Below, piece by piece: positions 1-6,970 of a DNA stretch of 17,643 nucleotides. The notes under the pieces were generated by a model. The model was not told the origin of the DNA. It made no database searches and saw only the letters and a list, made by a program, of their open reading frames with translations. This stretch comes from an uncultured archaeon. GTDB lineage: Archaea > Thermoproteota > Nitrososphaeria > Nitrososphaerales > Nitrosopumilaceae. Both the position numbers and the translations under genes were made by a program. The stretch's first letter is position 1. Every line of letters starts with the position of its first letter. Location of the stretch: assembly GCA_950073955.1 (NCBI GenBank), contig CATMRH010000016.1, positions 1-17,643 on the forward strand, read 5' to 3'.

Positions 1-837
1 AGTTCCAACATAAAGAATGGGTGTAGAAGTAACTTTTACAATTGACAAAGCTGCGCCACCCTTTGCATCTGCGTCACTTTTTGTCAAAATAGAAGCATTG
101 AATTTCACACGTTCAAAGAATTCACGTGCTTGGTTAACAGTATCATTTCCAGCTAATGAATCACCCACAAAAATTGTCATATCAGGATTCACAACTTTAT
201 TGATTTTTTCAATTTGTTCCATCAAGTTTTTGCTTGTTTGCATTCTTCCTGCAGTATCAATTAACACACAATCTGTTTTGTGAGATTTGGCATACAATAC
301 AGCATCTCGGGCAACTGCAGCAGGATCTGAATTATAATTCTGTGCGACAAGTTTTAGATTAAGACGATTAGTATGTTCTCGTAATTGCTCAATTGCGCCA
401 GCTCTAAAAGTATCAGCTGCTGCAACAACAACAGAATATTTTGCTTGTTGTAACATATATGCAATTTTAGCTAAAGAAGTAGTTTTTCCAGTTCCATTAA
501 TCCCAACAAATAAAATCAAAAAAGGTTGTTCTAGTTTCTTTTTTTCATTAATTTTTTCAAATAGATCAATTGTCCCTGCAGCATCAAATAATGCAGAGAT
601 GCTTGAGATCAAACTATCCTTAACAAATTTTTCAATTTGATGCTTGTCAATTTTTGAACCGATTAGTTTTTCTTTTAGGTCAGATCTGATTTCATCAATT
701 ACTTCACTAGCTACATCAGATTCTAAAAGAGAGATTTCTAATTCAAAAAGAATATCTTCAATGTCTTTTTCTTTGAGTTCCTTTTCACCAAGACTTTTCG
801 CTGCATTAGAAAATGCATCACGAAGTTTATCAAACAT
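1..837 (-). CDS. ftsY: Signal recognition particle receptor FtsY (3' end outside window)
   Basis: SRP receptor GTPase that docks the SRP54-ribosome complex at the membrane for co-translational insertion. The 279 codons visible run off the left edge. Starting at the ATG at 837, an N-domain helical bundle covers about residues 1-100. The G domain follows: P-loop GINGTGKTT with K118 and the DTFRAGAIEQL motif characteristic of SRP GTPases. Then come DTAGR at 194-198, TKSD at 252-255 (the guanine-specificity TKxD) and DAKGGAALS. The visible end, PILYVGT, matches the closing strand just before the family's GxGQ motif, so only a short C-terminus is missing. There is no long acidic N-terminal A domain, as in many archaeal FtsY. 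It starts 4 nt after the pfdA stop and is probably co-transcribed with pfdA. The family assignment is secure. Confidence 0.95.
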   Translation of the reverse strand, partial: MFDKLRDAFSNAAKSLGEKELKEKDIEDILFELEISLLESDVASEVIDEIRSDLKEKLIGSKIDKHQIEKFVKDSLISSISALFDAAGTIDLFEKINEKKKLEQPFLILFVGINGTGKTTSLAKIAYMLQQAKYSVVVAAADTFRAGAIEQLREHTNRLNLKLVAQNYNSDPAAVARDAVLYAKSHKTDCVLIDTAGRMQTSKNLMEQIEKINKVVNPDMTIFVGDSLAGNDTVNQAREFFERVKFNASILTKSDADAKGGAALSIVKVTSTPILYVGT

Positions 838-841
838 ATTT

Positions 842-1267
842 TTATCCCGAATTTGGTTTTGATACAGCTTGCATTAATTGATTAATTTGTTCTCTTCCTT
901 GCTCCAATCGTGCTGCTGCATCTTGTTTTTTTGCAGCATTATCTTGTAAAGCAATCTCAATTTCTTTAATATGTGCTTCAAGATAGTTTATTGCTGAAGG
1001 AAAATCTTTTTCCACTGCAACTCCTGCACCAATACTCAAAACAATCTTGCTATTGGATGAAATTTTTGTATGTACATATGTTCCAATTCCAATTGGAACA
1101 AGAGTTTCGGATTCAGGTTTCTGACTAAGAGATTTCATGGATTCAATTGCAGCAGTTGCCTCTCGTAAAACACTTAGAAAAGTTGCTTCTCTTTGAGACA
1201 AATCAGAAAAATATGTTTCAAGCATTTGCATTTGCTGCATTAATTGCTGTGCCTGTTCTTCACTCAT
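842..1267 (-). CDS. pfdA: Prefoldin alpha subunit
   Basis: Alpha subunit of the hexameric chaperone prefoldin, which captures unfolded proteins in the cytosol and hands them to the thermosome. The 141-residue protein has the expected layout. An N-terminal Gln/Met-rich coiled-coil helix covers about residues 1-50. A central beta-hairpin region (PIGIGTYVHTKI and VLSIGAGVAVEKDF) provides the oligomerisation strands. A C-terminal coiled coil rich in Ala, Gln and Glu ends in a short polar tail. The length is typical of archaeal alpha subunits. The ATG at 1267 has a TATA-like box about 28 bp upstream, which supports a leaderless start. ftsY follows 4 nt downstream, a co-transcribed pair devoted to nascent-chain handling. 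The beta subunit is not in this window. Confidence 0.93.
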   Translation of the reverse strand: MSEEQAQQLMQQMQMLETYFSDLSQREATFLSVLREATAAIESMKSLSQKPESETLVPIGIGTYVHTKISSNSKIVLSIGAGVAVEKDFPSAINYLEAHIKEIEIALQDNAAKKQDAAARLEQGREQINQLMQAVSKPNSG

Positions 1268-1290
1268 TTACAACAAACCTTTCTCAGATG

Positions 1291-1300
1291 GTTATAAATT
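1291..1300 (-). promoter_or_regulatory. TATA-like box of pfdA-ftsY
   Basis: Minus-strand AATTTATAAC, centred about 28 bp upstream of the pfdA ATG, the spacing expected if transcription starts at or next to the start codon. Inferred from sequence and spacing only. Confidence 0.5.
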
Positions 1301-1327
1301 CATTCATAGATAGATCTAGGATGACAG

Positions 1328-1350
1328 ATAAAAAAAATAAAGATAAAAAT
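1328..1350 (-). terminator. T-tract terminator after sod
   Basis: Just after the superoxide dismutase stop codon the minus strand is T-rich, including a run of eight T (plus-strand A 1330-1337). Archaeal RNA polymerase stops on such non-coding-strand T-runs without needing a hairpin. It lies between sod and the pfdA promoter, which fits separate transcription units. Confidence 0.45.
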
Positions 1351-1351
1351 T

Positions 1352-1972
1352 TTATTTTACTTTTGAGAATCTATCTTGTACTTCATCCCAGTTAACTACA
1401 TTCCACCATGCTTCGATATAGACTGGTCTTTTGTTTTGATAGTTGAGATAGTATGCATGTTCCCAAACATCACAACCTAACAATGGTACTAATCCTTCAG
1501 TTCTTGGACTAGTCTGGTTTGGCATTGATTTGTATTCAACCTTACTTGAAGAAGGATTGTATACTAACCATCCCCAACCACTACCTTGAATTACTGCTGT
1601 TGTGGATGAAAATTTCTCTTTGAAGTCAGAGAAGCTGCCAAAAGAATCTTTAATTGCATCAGCAATTGATCCTCCAGGTTCTCCACCTCCATTTTGTTTC
1701 ATGTTATTCCAAAATAACCTATGGTTGTCATAACCACCACCATTGAAATTAATTGCACTTCTTTTGTCCTCGGGTACGGAGTTAATATCAGATAAGATAT
1801 CAAGGATATCCTTTTCTTGAATCTCAGCTGGACATGTTTCAAGAGCTGCATTTAGTTTGTCAGTGTATGCTTGATGATGTTTTGTATGATGAATCTCCAT
1901 TGTTTTTGCATCAATGTGAGGTTCTAATGCATCATAAGCATATGGCATTTCAGGAAGTGTGTATTTTCCCAT
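1352..1972 (-). CDS. sod: Superoxide dismutase, Fe/Mn type
   Basis: Dismutates superoxide to peroxide and oxygen in the cytosol. Starting at the ATG at 1972 gives 206 residues, typical for the family. The N-terminus, with LPEMPYAYDALEPHI, is near-universal in this family. Metal ligands are all present: H28 in MEIHHTKHHQAY, H84 in DNHRLFW, and D168 and H172 in DVWEHAYYL. The glycine-rich GGGEPGG and the WGWLVYNP segment are also standard. Fe versus Mn specificity cannot be settled by eye. An in-frame TTG at 1996 would add eight residues, but the TATA-like stretch near 1999 lies 27 bp from the ATG, favouring the shorter form. No signal peptide is visible. It is divergent from a secreted protease gene, with a perfect inverted repeat between them. 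Confidence 0.96.
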   Translation of the reverse strand: MGKYTLPEMPYAYDALEPHIDAKTMEIHHTKHHQAYTDKLNAALETCPAEIQEKDILDILSDINSVPEDKRSAINFNGGGYDNHRLFWNNMKQNGGGEPGGSIADAIKDSFGSFSDFKEKFSSTTAVIQGSGWGWLVYNPSSSKVEYKSMPNQTSPRTEGLVPLLGCDVWEHAYYLNYQNKRPVYIEAWWNVVNWDEVQDRFSKVK

Positions 1973-1993
1973 GAGTTCTTTTGAAAATTTATT

Positions 1994-2003
1994 CAATTTA
2001 TTG
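1994..2003 (-). promoter_or_regulatory. TATA-like box of sod
   Basis: A/T-rich CCAATAAATTG-type element on the minus strand, about 27 bp upstream of the ATG at 1972. It decides the start choice for sod. Weak match, accepted mainly because of its spacing. Confidence 0.35.
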
Positions 2004-2019
2004 GTTTAGAAAGCAATTC

Positions 2020-2037
2020 ATTTTTACTTGTAAAAAT
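2020..2037. repeat. Perfect inverted repeat between sod and the protease gene
   Basis: ATTTTTAC-TT-GTAAAAAT: two perfect 8-bp arms around 2 bp. It sits about 20 bp upstream of the sod TATA box and 14-31 bp upstream of the protease GTG, where that gene's own TATA box would be expected. Such dyads often bind dimeric repressors, so it is a candidate operator for one or both genes. In AT-rich DNA, chance is possible. Confidence 0.45.
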
Positions 2038-2050
2038 AGTTAGAAAATTT

Positions 2051-4084
2051 GTGAAATTCTTTGTTTTTTCTTTAATGATAGTATTTTTTGTGGGTTTTAT
2101 TTTGTTTCAATTCCTGTTATCTGAAAATGAAATTCAGACATATTTAGAAAGAAGTGTACCATATGTTGGAACAGAAATTCTAAGAATTGATGGAATTGAT
2201 GGAACTGGAATTAAAGTAGCAGTAATTGATACAGGTGTAGACTTTAATCATCCAGATCTATTTGGATGGGGTCCTGATGGAAAAGTAGTAGGAGGATACA
2301 ATTTCATACGAGAAGATGAATTACCTCTGGATACAAATGGTCATGGCACTCAAGTTGCGGGTGTTATTGCAGCAGATGGTCAAGCGATTGGAATTGCACC
2401 CAAGGCAAAAATTCTTGCTTACAAAGTATCGGAAGATGGAGAAGGAGTATCATCAGAATTAATCATTAGAGCTATTGAAAAAGCAATTGAAGATGGGGCA
2501 GACATTATCAATATTAGTTTAGGAGTAAACAAAACAAATGCTAAGATTGATCGTGCAGTAAGTATTGCATTAGAAGAAGGAATTTTTGTAGTAACTGCTG
2601 CTGGAAATGATGGTCCAGGACTCAAAACAATTGGCAGTCCAGGTAGAAATTTTGGATCTGTCACAGTGGGTGCAACATACAATAATCTTACTTCAAGTTT
2701 GGTTGCAACATTAGAAGTGGATGAAAAGCCATACACTGTAATTCCAATGGTAGGTTCTACAAAACTAGAAGAACCAATTATAGGAAAAATAATTTTTGGT
2801 GGTTTTGGAAAAATTGAGAACTTGAAAGAAATTGATGTTAAAGATGCAATATTAATTGTTGAAAGAGGGAGTGATGTTGAAGGAGAATTATTGTATTTTT
2901 CTATTAAGGAAAATAATGCTGCGAACGCAGGAGCAAAAGCTATGATTGTTTACAACAACAAACCTGGAATTTTTTTGGGTGAATTGATTCATGAATTTAT
3001 GGAACCAGGATACAAACCACAAATTCCTGTTGTATCAGTTGATAGAGAAGAAGGAATAGAGATCAAAGAATCAATAAAAAACGGTAATGAGGCAAGCATG
3101 CATTTATTTTATAATCCAGATTTTGTAGCACATTTTAGTTCTAGAGGACCAGTATCACCATTTTACTTAAAACCAGATATTGTAGCTCCCGGTGCATATA
3201 TCAACTCCACACAAAACAATGGAGGTTACAATTTTACTAGTGGAACTAGTTATGCAGCACCACATGTTTCTGGAGCAGCAGCACTACTACTTCAAAAAAA
3301 CCCAGAACTTCATCATCATGAGATAAAGTCTCTATTGCTAACTACAGTTGAGCCTGTTTCAGATGCCTATGGGAAAGAATTTTCAGTACATGAAGCAGGT
3401 GCTGGAAGATTAGATATAGGAAATGCTTATGGTGCAAAATTAATCATCATACCTCCAAATTTTGTAGTTAATGTGTCATCAGATGATATAATTGCCGAAA
3501 AACAATTTGAGTTAAAATTGATTGATAGTACATTAGATAATTTTGATGTTAAATTTGAAGGACCAGAATTCATAAAATTTGAATCTTTTCTTGAAGATAA
3601 TGCTCTACAAATTAAAATGAATATTGTTGAAGAAAATTTTGGGGATTATGAAGGAAAAATAATTGTCAATCATGATGATACTCGATATGTAATTCCTTTT
3701 CTATTACATTACACACAAGGTTCAATTTCTGTAAATCAACAAAATCAAAAACTTTTCTTTGATATTTATCATCCTGAAGAATGGAGTTTTGCAAAAATTT
3801 CAGTTACAAATAGTAAAGATGGAAGAACAGACACCACAACTGCGGTGCCAAACAGAAATGCATCAATAGAAATCTATGAAAATGTAGAATATTGGATTGA
3901 TGCCAAAATAAGAGTTGAGGGAAATACAACAAATGCATTTAACACAATTGTAATTAGTTCACTTCCAGAAAATTCTCATAGATCAGAAATAATTGATATT
4001 CCAGAAAAGCAGATTGGAATAATTGCAGGAATTGTAATAATAATTGGCATTATTGGACTAATTAAAAGAAAGCAGTCTATGTAG
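2051..4084 (+). CDS. Membrane-anchored subtilisin-family (S8) serine protease with PA insert
   Basis: Extracellular serine endopeptidase of 677 residues. Residues 1-24 form a hydrophobic signal or anchor segment. The S8 catalytic set is complete: D60 in VAVIDTGVD, H98 in NGHGTQVAG, oxyanion N186 in TAAGNDGPG, and S400 in TSGTSYAAPHVSG. Between N186 and S400 lies an insertion of about 150 residues resembling a protease-associated (PA) domain, as in lactocepin-type and plant subtilases. About 200 residues of beta-rich, Fn3-like sequence follow S400. A C-terminal transmembrane helix (about 655-671) ends in KRKQ, so the enzyme is probably tethered with its catalytic part outside the cell. No separate propeptide is evident between signal and catalytic domain. 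The start is GTG. The last 8 bp overlap the convergent pckA end. The substrate is unknown. Confidence 0.93.
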   Translation: MKFFVFSLMIVFFVGFILFQFLLSENEIQTYLERSVPYVGTEILRIDGIDGTGIKVAVIDTGVDFNHPDLFGWGPDGKVVGGYNFIREDELPLDTNGHGTQVAGVIAADGQAIGIAPKAKILAYKVSEDGEGVSSELIIRAIEKAIEDGADIINISLGVNKTNAKIDRAVSIALEEGIFVVTAAGNDGPGLKTIGSPGRNFGSVTVGATYNNLTSSLVATLEVDEKPYTVIPMVGSTKLEEPIIGKIIFGGFGKIENLKEIDVKDAILIVERGSDVEGELLYFSIKENNAANAGAKAMIVYNNKPGIFLGELIHEFMEPGYKPQIPVVSVDREEGIEIKESIKNGNEASMHLFYNPDFVAHFSSRGPVSPFYLKPDIVAPGAYINSTQNNGGYNFTSGTSYAAPHVSGAAALLLQKNPELHHHEIKSLLLTTVEPVSDAYGKEFSVHEAGAGRLDIGNAYGAKLIIIPPNFVVNVSSDDIIAEKQFELKLIDSTLDNFDVKFEGPEFIKFESFLEDNALQIKMNIVEENFGDYEGKIIVNHDDTRYVIPFLLHYTQGSISVNQQNQKLFFDIYHPEEWSFAKISVTNSKDGRTDTTTAVPNRNASIEIYENVEYWIDAKIRVEGNTTNAFNTIVISSLPENSHRSEIIDIPEKQIGIIAGIVIIIGIIGLIKRKQSM

Positions 4085-5681
4085 TAGGTTTAGGGCCTGC
4101 ATCAATTATCTCAGATGAAACATTTTCAAATTTCTTAAAGTTTTCAACAAACATCTGAGCTAATTTTTTTGCGGAAAAAGCATACGAGTCTTTGTCATCC
4201 CAAGTATTTTTTGGATCTAAAATTTCAGAAGGAACACCATCTACTTCGGTTGGAACATCTAGATTGAATAAATCATCATGGTGATATTTTACAACATCTA
4301 GTGTGCCTGAAAGAGCAGCAGTAACCATAGCACGGCTATATTTGATCTTAATTCTTTTTCCAATTCCATATGGACCACCAGACCAACCAGTGTTTACAAA
4401 GTAAACTACTGTGTTGTGTTGATTAATTTTTTCTCCAAGTAATTTTGCATAAACTGACGCGGATCTAGGCATAAATGGAGCCCCAAAGCACTCAGAAAAT
4501 ACAGATTTTGGTTCTTTGATTCCTCTTTCAGTTCCTGCCAATTTACTGGTATAACCTGACATGAAGTGATACATAGCTCCTTCTTTTGTCAGTCTAGAAA
4601 CTGGAGGTAAAACTCCTAACGCATCAGCAGTCAAAAATACAATCACCCCAGGATGTCCACCAACACTAGGAAATACTGCACCTGGAATGTAATCCAAAGG
4701 ATATGCTACACGAGTATTTTCTGTTAAACTAGTATCATTATAATTTGGTACATTATCATCAAGTACTACATTTTCTAAAACTGAACCTGATTTGATTGCA
4801 TTCCAGATTTCAGGTTCTGCTTCTTGGCTGAGATTGATACATTTTGCATAGCAACCACCTTCAAAATTAAATGTGCCATTATCAGACCATCCATGTTCAT
4901 CATCACCAATTAGTTTTCTATTAGGATCTGCAGAAAGGCTAGTTTTACCAGTACCAGATAATCCAAAGAATAATGTTGTATCTCCTTTTGCTCCAATATT
5001 TGCAGAGCAATGCATTGGGAAAATACCACGTTCTGGCAAAAGGTAGTTCATTACACTAAACATTGATTTTTTCATTTCTCCAGCATATTGTGTACCTCCA
5101 ATCAAAACAATTTTTCTTGTTAAATCAACTAGGATAAAGACATTAGTTCGGGTTCCATCGATTTTTGGAACTGCTTCAAAGTCATTAATACACAATATAG
5201 TAAACTCTGGTTCATGATTTTCTAACTCTTCATTTGTAGGTCGAATAAACAAGTTTCTTCCAAACAAATTTTGCCAGACACGATCATTTATCACTCTAAT
5301 TGGCAAACGATTTTCTGGGTCAGAACCTACAAAACCATCAAAAATAAAAAGTTCCTTATTTTCAACAAAGCTTTTCATTTTTTCGAAAAGTTTCTCAAAT
5401 TTATCACTTGGAAATTGATGATTGATCTTTCCCCAATCAATTGTATCATGAGTTTTGTCGTCATATACGATAAAGCGGTCATCAGGAGATCTACCAGTAT
5501 ATTTTCCAGTATTGACAGAAAGGGAACCTGTTGAATTTATGACACCTTCTTTTCGTTCAACTGCGAGGCGTGCCATTTCATCTACGCCAAGATTTCTGTG
5601 AACTTTGGAAGGATTGATTCCAAATTCTGTTAATTGTGATGAGAACTTGTCAGTTACAGCAGTACCTACGACTTGAGTCAG
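4077..5681 (-). CDS. pckA: Phosphoenolpyruvate carboxykinase, ATP-type (probable CTG start)
   Basis: Converts oxaloacetate and ATP to PEP, CO2 and ADP, the entry to gluconeogenesis, important in an autotroph. Numbered from the CTG at 5681 (534 residues, family usually 520-540), the motifs are TGKYTGRSPDDRF near 57-69, GGTQYAGEMKKS at 195-206, MHCSANIG at 223-230, P-loop-like GLSGTGKT at 240-247 and IGDDEHGW at 258-265. The first ATG is at 5576, but the 35 codons upstream are open and read FGINPSKVHRNLGVDE, which matches the conserved family N-terminus, so the ATG form would be truncated. No ATG, GTG or TTG occurs in that open stretch. CTG at 5681 lies 8 nt after a perfect GGAGGT. A sequencing error or frameshift joining the upstream mini-ORF is the alternative. 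Confidence 0.93.
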   Translation of the reverse strand: MTQVVGTAVTDKFSSQLTEFGINPSKVHRNLGVDEMARLAVERKEGVINSTGSLSVNTGKYTGRSPDDRFIVYDDKTHDTIDWGKINHQFPSDKFEKLFEKMKSFVENKELFIFDGFVGSDPENRLPIRVINDRVWQNLFGRNLFIRPTNEELENHEPEFTILCINDFEAVPKIDGTRTNVFILVDLTRKIVLIGGTQYAGEMKKSMFSVMNYLLPERGIFPMHCSANIGAKGDTTLFFGLSGTGKTSLSADPNRKLIGDDEHGWSDNGTFNFEGGCYAKCINLSQEAEPEIWNAIKSGSVLENVVLDDNVPNYNDTSLTENTRVAYPLDYIPGAVFPSVGGHPGVIVFLTADALGVLPPVSRLTKEGAMYHFMSGYTSKLAGTERGIKEPKSVFSECFGAPFMPRSASVYAKLLGEKINQHNTVVYFVNTGWSGGPYGIGKRIKIKYSRAMVTAALSGTLDVVKYHHDDLFNLDVPTEVDGVPSEILDPKNTWDDKDSYAFSAKKLAQMFVENFKKFENVSSEIIDAGPKPTT

Positions 5682-5728
5682 GAGATTATACCTCCAAAAA
5701 TAATTTCATCAATCTCAGATTGGTTCAT
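5678..5728 (-). other. 16-codon upstream ORF overlapping the pckA start
   Basis: The minus-strand ATG at 5728 opens a 16-codon ORF (MNQSEIDEIIFGGIIS) whose TGA overlaps the CTG of pckA as CTGA, the same geometry as ATGA translational coupling. It also contains the GGAGGT that would serve pckA. It may be a coupled leader peptide. Alternatively it is the original pckA N-terminus, separated by a one-base indel. Expression is not shown. Confidence 0.35.
5690..5695 (-). promoter_or_regulatory. Shine-Dalgarno sequence of pckA
   Basis: Minus-strand GGAGGT, fully complementary to the CCUCC core of the 16S rRNA 3' end, with an 8-nt spacer to CTG at 5681-5679. It decides the start choice. The other transcription-unit starts in the window look leaderless, so a perfect site here stands out. 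Confidence 0.6.
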
Positions 5729-5780
5729 GAGATATTTCGATTCGCCTTGAATTTCCTTATTATCTCTTTGTTATCTGAAA

Positions 5781-5790
5781 TTTTTTATAG
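5781..5790 (-). promoter_or_regulatory. TATA-like box of pckA
   Basis: Minus-strand CTATAAAAAA. Initiation about 27 bp downstream would give an mRNA with roughly 30 nt before the mini-ORF and about 78 nt before the pckA CTG, a leadered transcript consistent with use of a Shine-Dalgarno site. Confidence 0.5.
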
Positions 5791-5800
5791 GCTAGGAACG

Positions 5801-5808
5801 TATTTATT
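5801..5808 (+). promoter_or_regulatory. TATA-like box of rpl32e-rpl19e
   Basis: TATTTATT centred about 27 bp upstream of the ATG at 5831, which supports that start as leaderless. It sits about 10 bp from the oppositely oriented pckA box, so the two promoters are nearly back to back. Confidence 0.5.
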
Positions 5809-5830
5809 TCAAAATTCAAGAATCACCGTG

Positions 5831-6235
5831 ATGTTGATCAACAAAGATAAACTTGCAAAGAGGCAGGAAGTAAAAGAACACAATCCTGATTTTGTTAGAC
5901 CAGAAAGTTGGCGTTATGTTAGACTTCAAACTAACTGGAGAAAACCAAAAGGAATTGATCATCATCAAAGAAAACAAAAGAGTAGAGGTCGTCCAGGCCT
6001 TGTTAAAGTTGGATATAGAGGACCTAAAGAAGCAAGGGGATTACATCCTTCAGGATTTACAGATAATTTAGTTCATAATTTAAATGATTTAGAAAAATTA
6101 GATCCAAAAAAAGATGGCGTTAGATTTGGACATAGTGTTGGAACTAAAAAGAGAAAAGAAATTATTGTAAAAGCAATTGAAGGTAAATTCAAAATTTTTA
6201 ATGCAAGAGTGAGTGCAATTGGTAGTAAATCTTAA
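5831..6235 (+). CDS. rpl32e: Large ribosomal subunit protein L32e
   Basis: Archaeal/eukaryotic-type 50S protein without a bacterial counterpart, 134 residues from the ATG at 5831. The family hallmarks are WRKPKGIDHHQRKQ, VGYRGPKEARGLHPSG, VHNLNDLEKLDPKKDGVRFGHSVG and the closing helix KRKEIIVKAIEGKFKIFN. The frame is open back to 5636, but the extra 65 residues are hydrophobic, unlike any L32e N-terminus, and lie over the pckA leader. They are an artefact. The TATA box 27 bp upstream of 5831 supports the shorter start. It overlaps the start of rpl19e, the order seen in the archaeal spc ribosomal operon, but here the pair stands alone, apart from L6, L18 and S5. Confidence 0.95.
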   Translation: MLINKDKLAKRQEVKEHNPDFVRPESWRYVRLQTNWRKPKGIDHHQRKQKSRGRPGLVKVGYRGPKEARGLHPSGFTDNLVHNLNDLEKLDPKKDGVRFGHSVGTKKRKEIIVKAIEGKFKIFNARVSAIGSKS

Positions 6236-6674
6236 AGCTAAGAAAAGACTAGCATCTAGAGTCATAGGTGTTGGAGTCCATAGAATAAGATTTGATACTG
6301 ATCATCTAGATGATGTTGCAGATGCAATCACAAGAGAAAATATTCGAAGTCTCGTCACAGCAAATACAATTACTGTTAAATCATTTACAGGGACATCTAA
6401 AGGCAGGGCACACAAAAAGAAAGCTCAAAGGAACAAAAGAGGTACAACTCAAGGTTCAAAACGTGGTAGAAAGGGAGCACGAGTAGGTAAAAAAGAAGTA
6501 TACGTTGCTAAAGTTCGTTCATTGAGACGATTGTTAAAGATTGCAAAAGACAGAAAAGATTTGACCAATCCAGAATTTTGGATACTCTACAAAAAAGTTG
6601 GTGGAAATACAGTTAGAAATAAGGCACACCTTAGAACTTTGATGGAAGAAATCAAAGTAGGTAGAAAGAACTAG
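6219..6674 (+). CDS. rpl19e: Large ribosomal subunit protein L19e
   Basis: 50S protein L19e, 151 residues from the TTG at 6219. The N-terminus, MVVNLKAKKRLASRVIGVGVHRIRFD, fits the family pattern (M-x-L-K-x-K-R-L-A). ADAITRENIRSLV follows, then a very basic linker rich in Lys, Arg and Gly (about residues 55-90), then a C-terminal helical region with RRLLKIAKDRKDLTNPEFWILYKKVGGNTVRNK. A GTG at 6213 would add two residues and cannot be excluded. The start lies inside the 3' end of rpl32e, so the two are co-transcribed and probably translationally coupled. The stop TAG is shared on both strands with the convergent ogt gene through a CTAG palindrome. Confidence 0.94.
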   Translation: MVVNLKAKKRLASRVIGVGVHRIRFDTDHLDDVADAITRENIRSLVTANTITVKSFTGTSKGRAHKKKAQRNKRGTTQGSKRGRKGARVGKKEVYVAKVRSLRRLLKIAKDRKDLTNPEFWILYKKVGGNTVRNKAHLRTLMEEIKVGRKN

Positions 6675-6970
6675 AATCGATAGACCTTTTTTTCCAAATC
6701 TATAATTTTACCATTTTTAATTTGAATACCTTCGTCATTTAGTAATTTTGTTTTGATATGTTCCCCATATGCGTAACCGCCGATTTTTCCAGTAGACATT
6801 ACAACTCTATGACATGGAATAATCACAGGGTAAGGATTTTTGTTCATTATTTTTCCTACGGTTCTCTGCCCATTTTTCAATCCAACAGCTTTCGCTAATT
6901 TGCCATAAGTTGTGATTTGACCTTTTGGAACCTCTAGTAATTTTTTGTAAATCTTTTGTTCTAGATTCAA
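6671..6970 (-). CDS. ogt: Methylated-DNA--protein-cysteine methyltransferase (MGMT/Ogt)
   Basis: Suicide repair protein that moves the alkyl group from O6-alkylguanine to its own cysteine. It is 99 residues long, only the C-terminal catalytic and winged-helix domain without the variable N-terminal domain. It has VPKGQITTYGKLA, the Arg-finger helix QRTVGKIMNKNP (R36), the active-site motif IPCHRVV with acceptor C53, and GKIGGYAYG of the binding channel. The acceptor Cys is intact, so this is a transferase and not an alkyltransferase-like (ATL) protein, where Cys is replaced. The start is TTG, overlapping the TGA of dtdA as TTGA, so it follows dtdA in an operon. An ATG-started shadow frame inside it is not a gene. 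Confidence 0.92.
   Translation of the reverse strand: MNLEQKIYKKLLEVPKGQITTYGKLAKAVGLKNGQRTVGKIMNKNPYPVIIPCHRVVMSTGKIGGYAYGEHIKTKLLNDEGIQIKNGKIIDLEKKVYRF

Noticed and set aside
5636..5830. Open N-terminal extension of rpl32e (65 residues, hydrophobic)
   Set aside because: No L32e has such an N-terminus. The stretch covers the pckA leader and both promoters, and the ATG at 5831 has a TATA box 27 bp upstream.
6671..6970. Alkyltransferase-like (ATL) protein instead of MGMT, because of the short 99-residue length
   Set aside because: The acceptor cysteine in PCHRV is present. ATL proteins replace it, usually with Trp or Ala.
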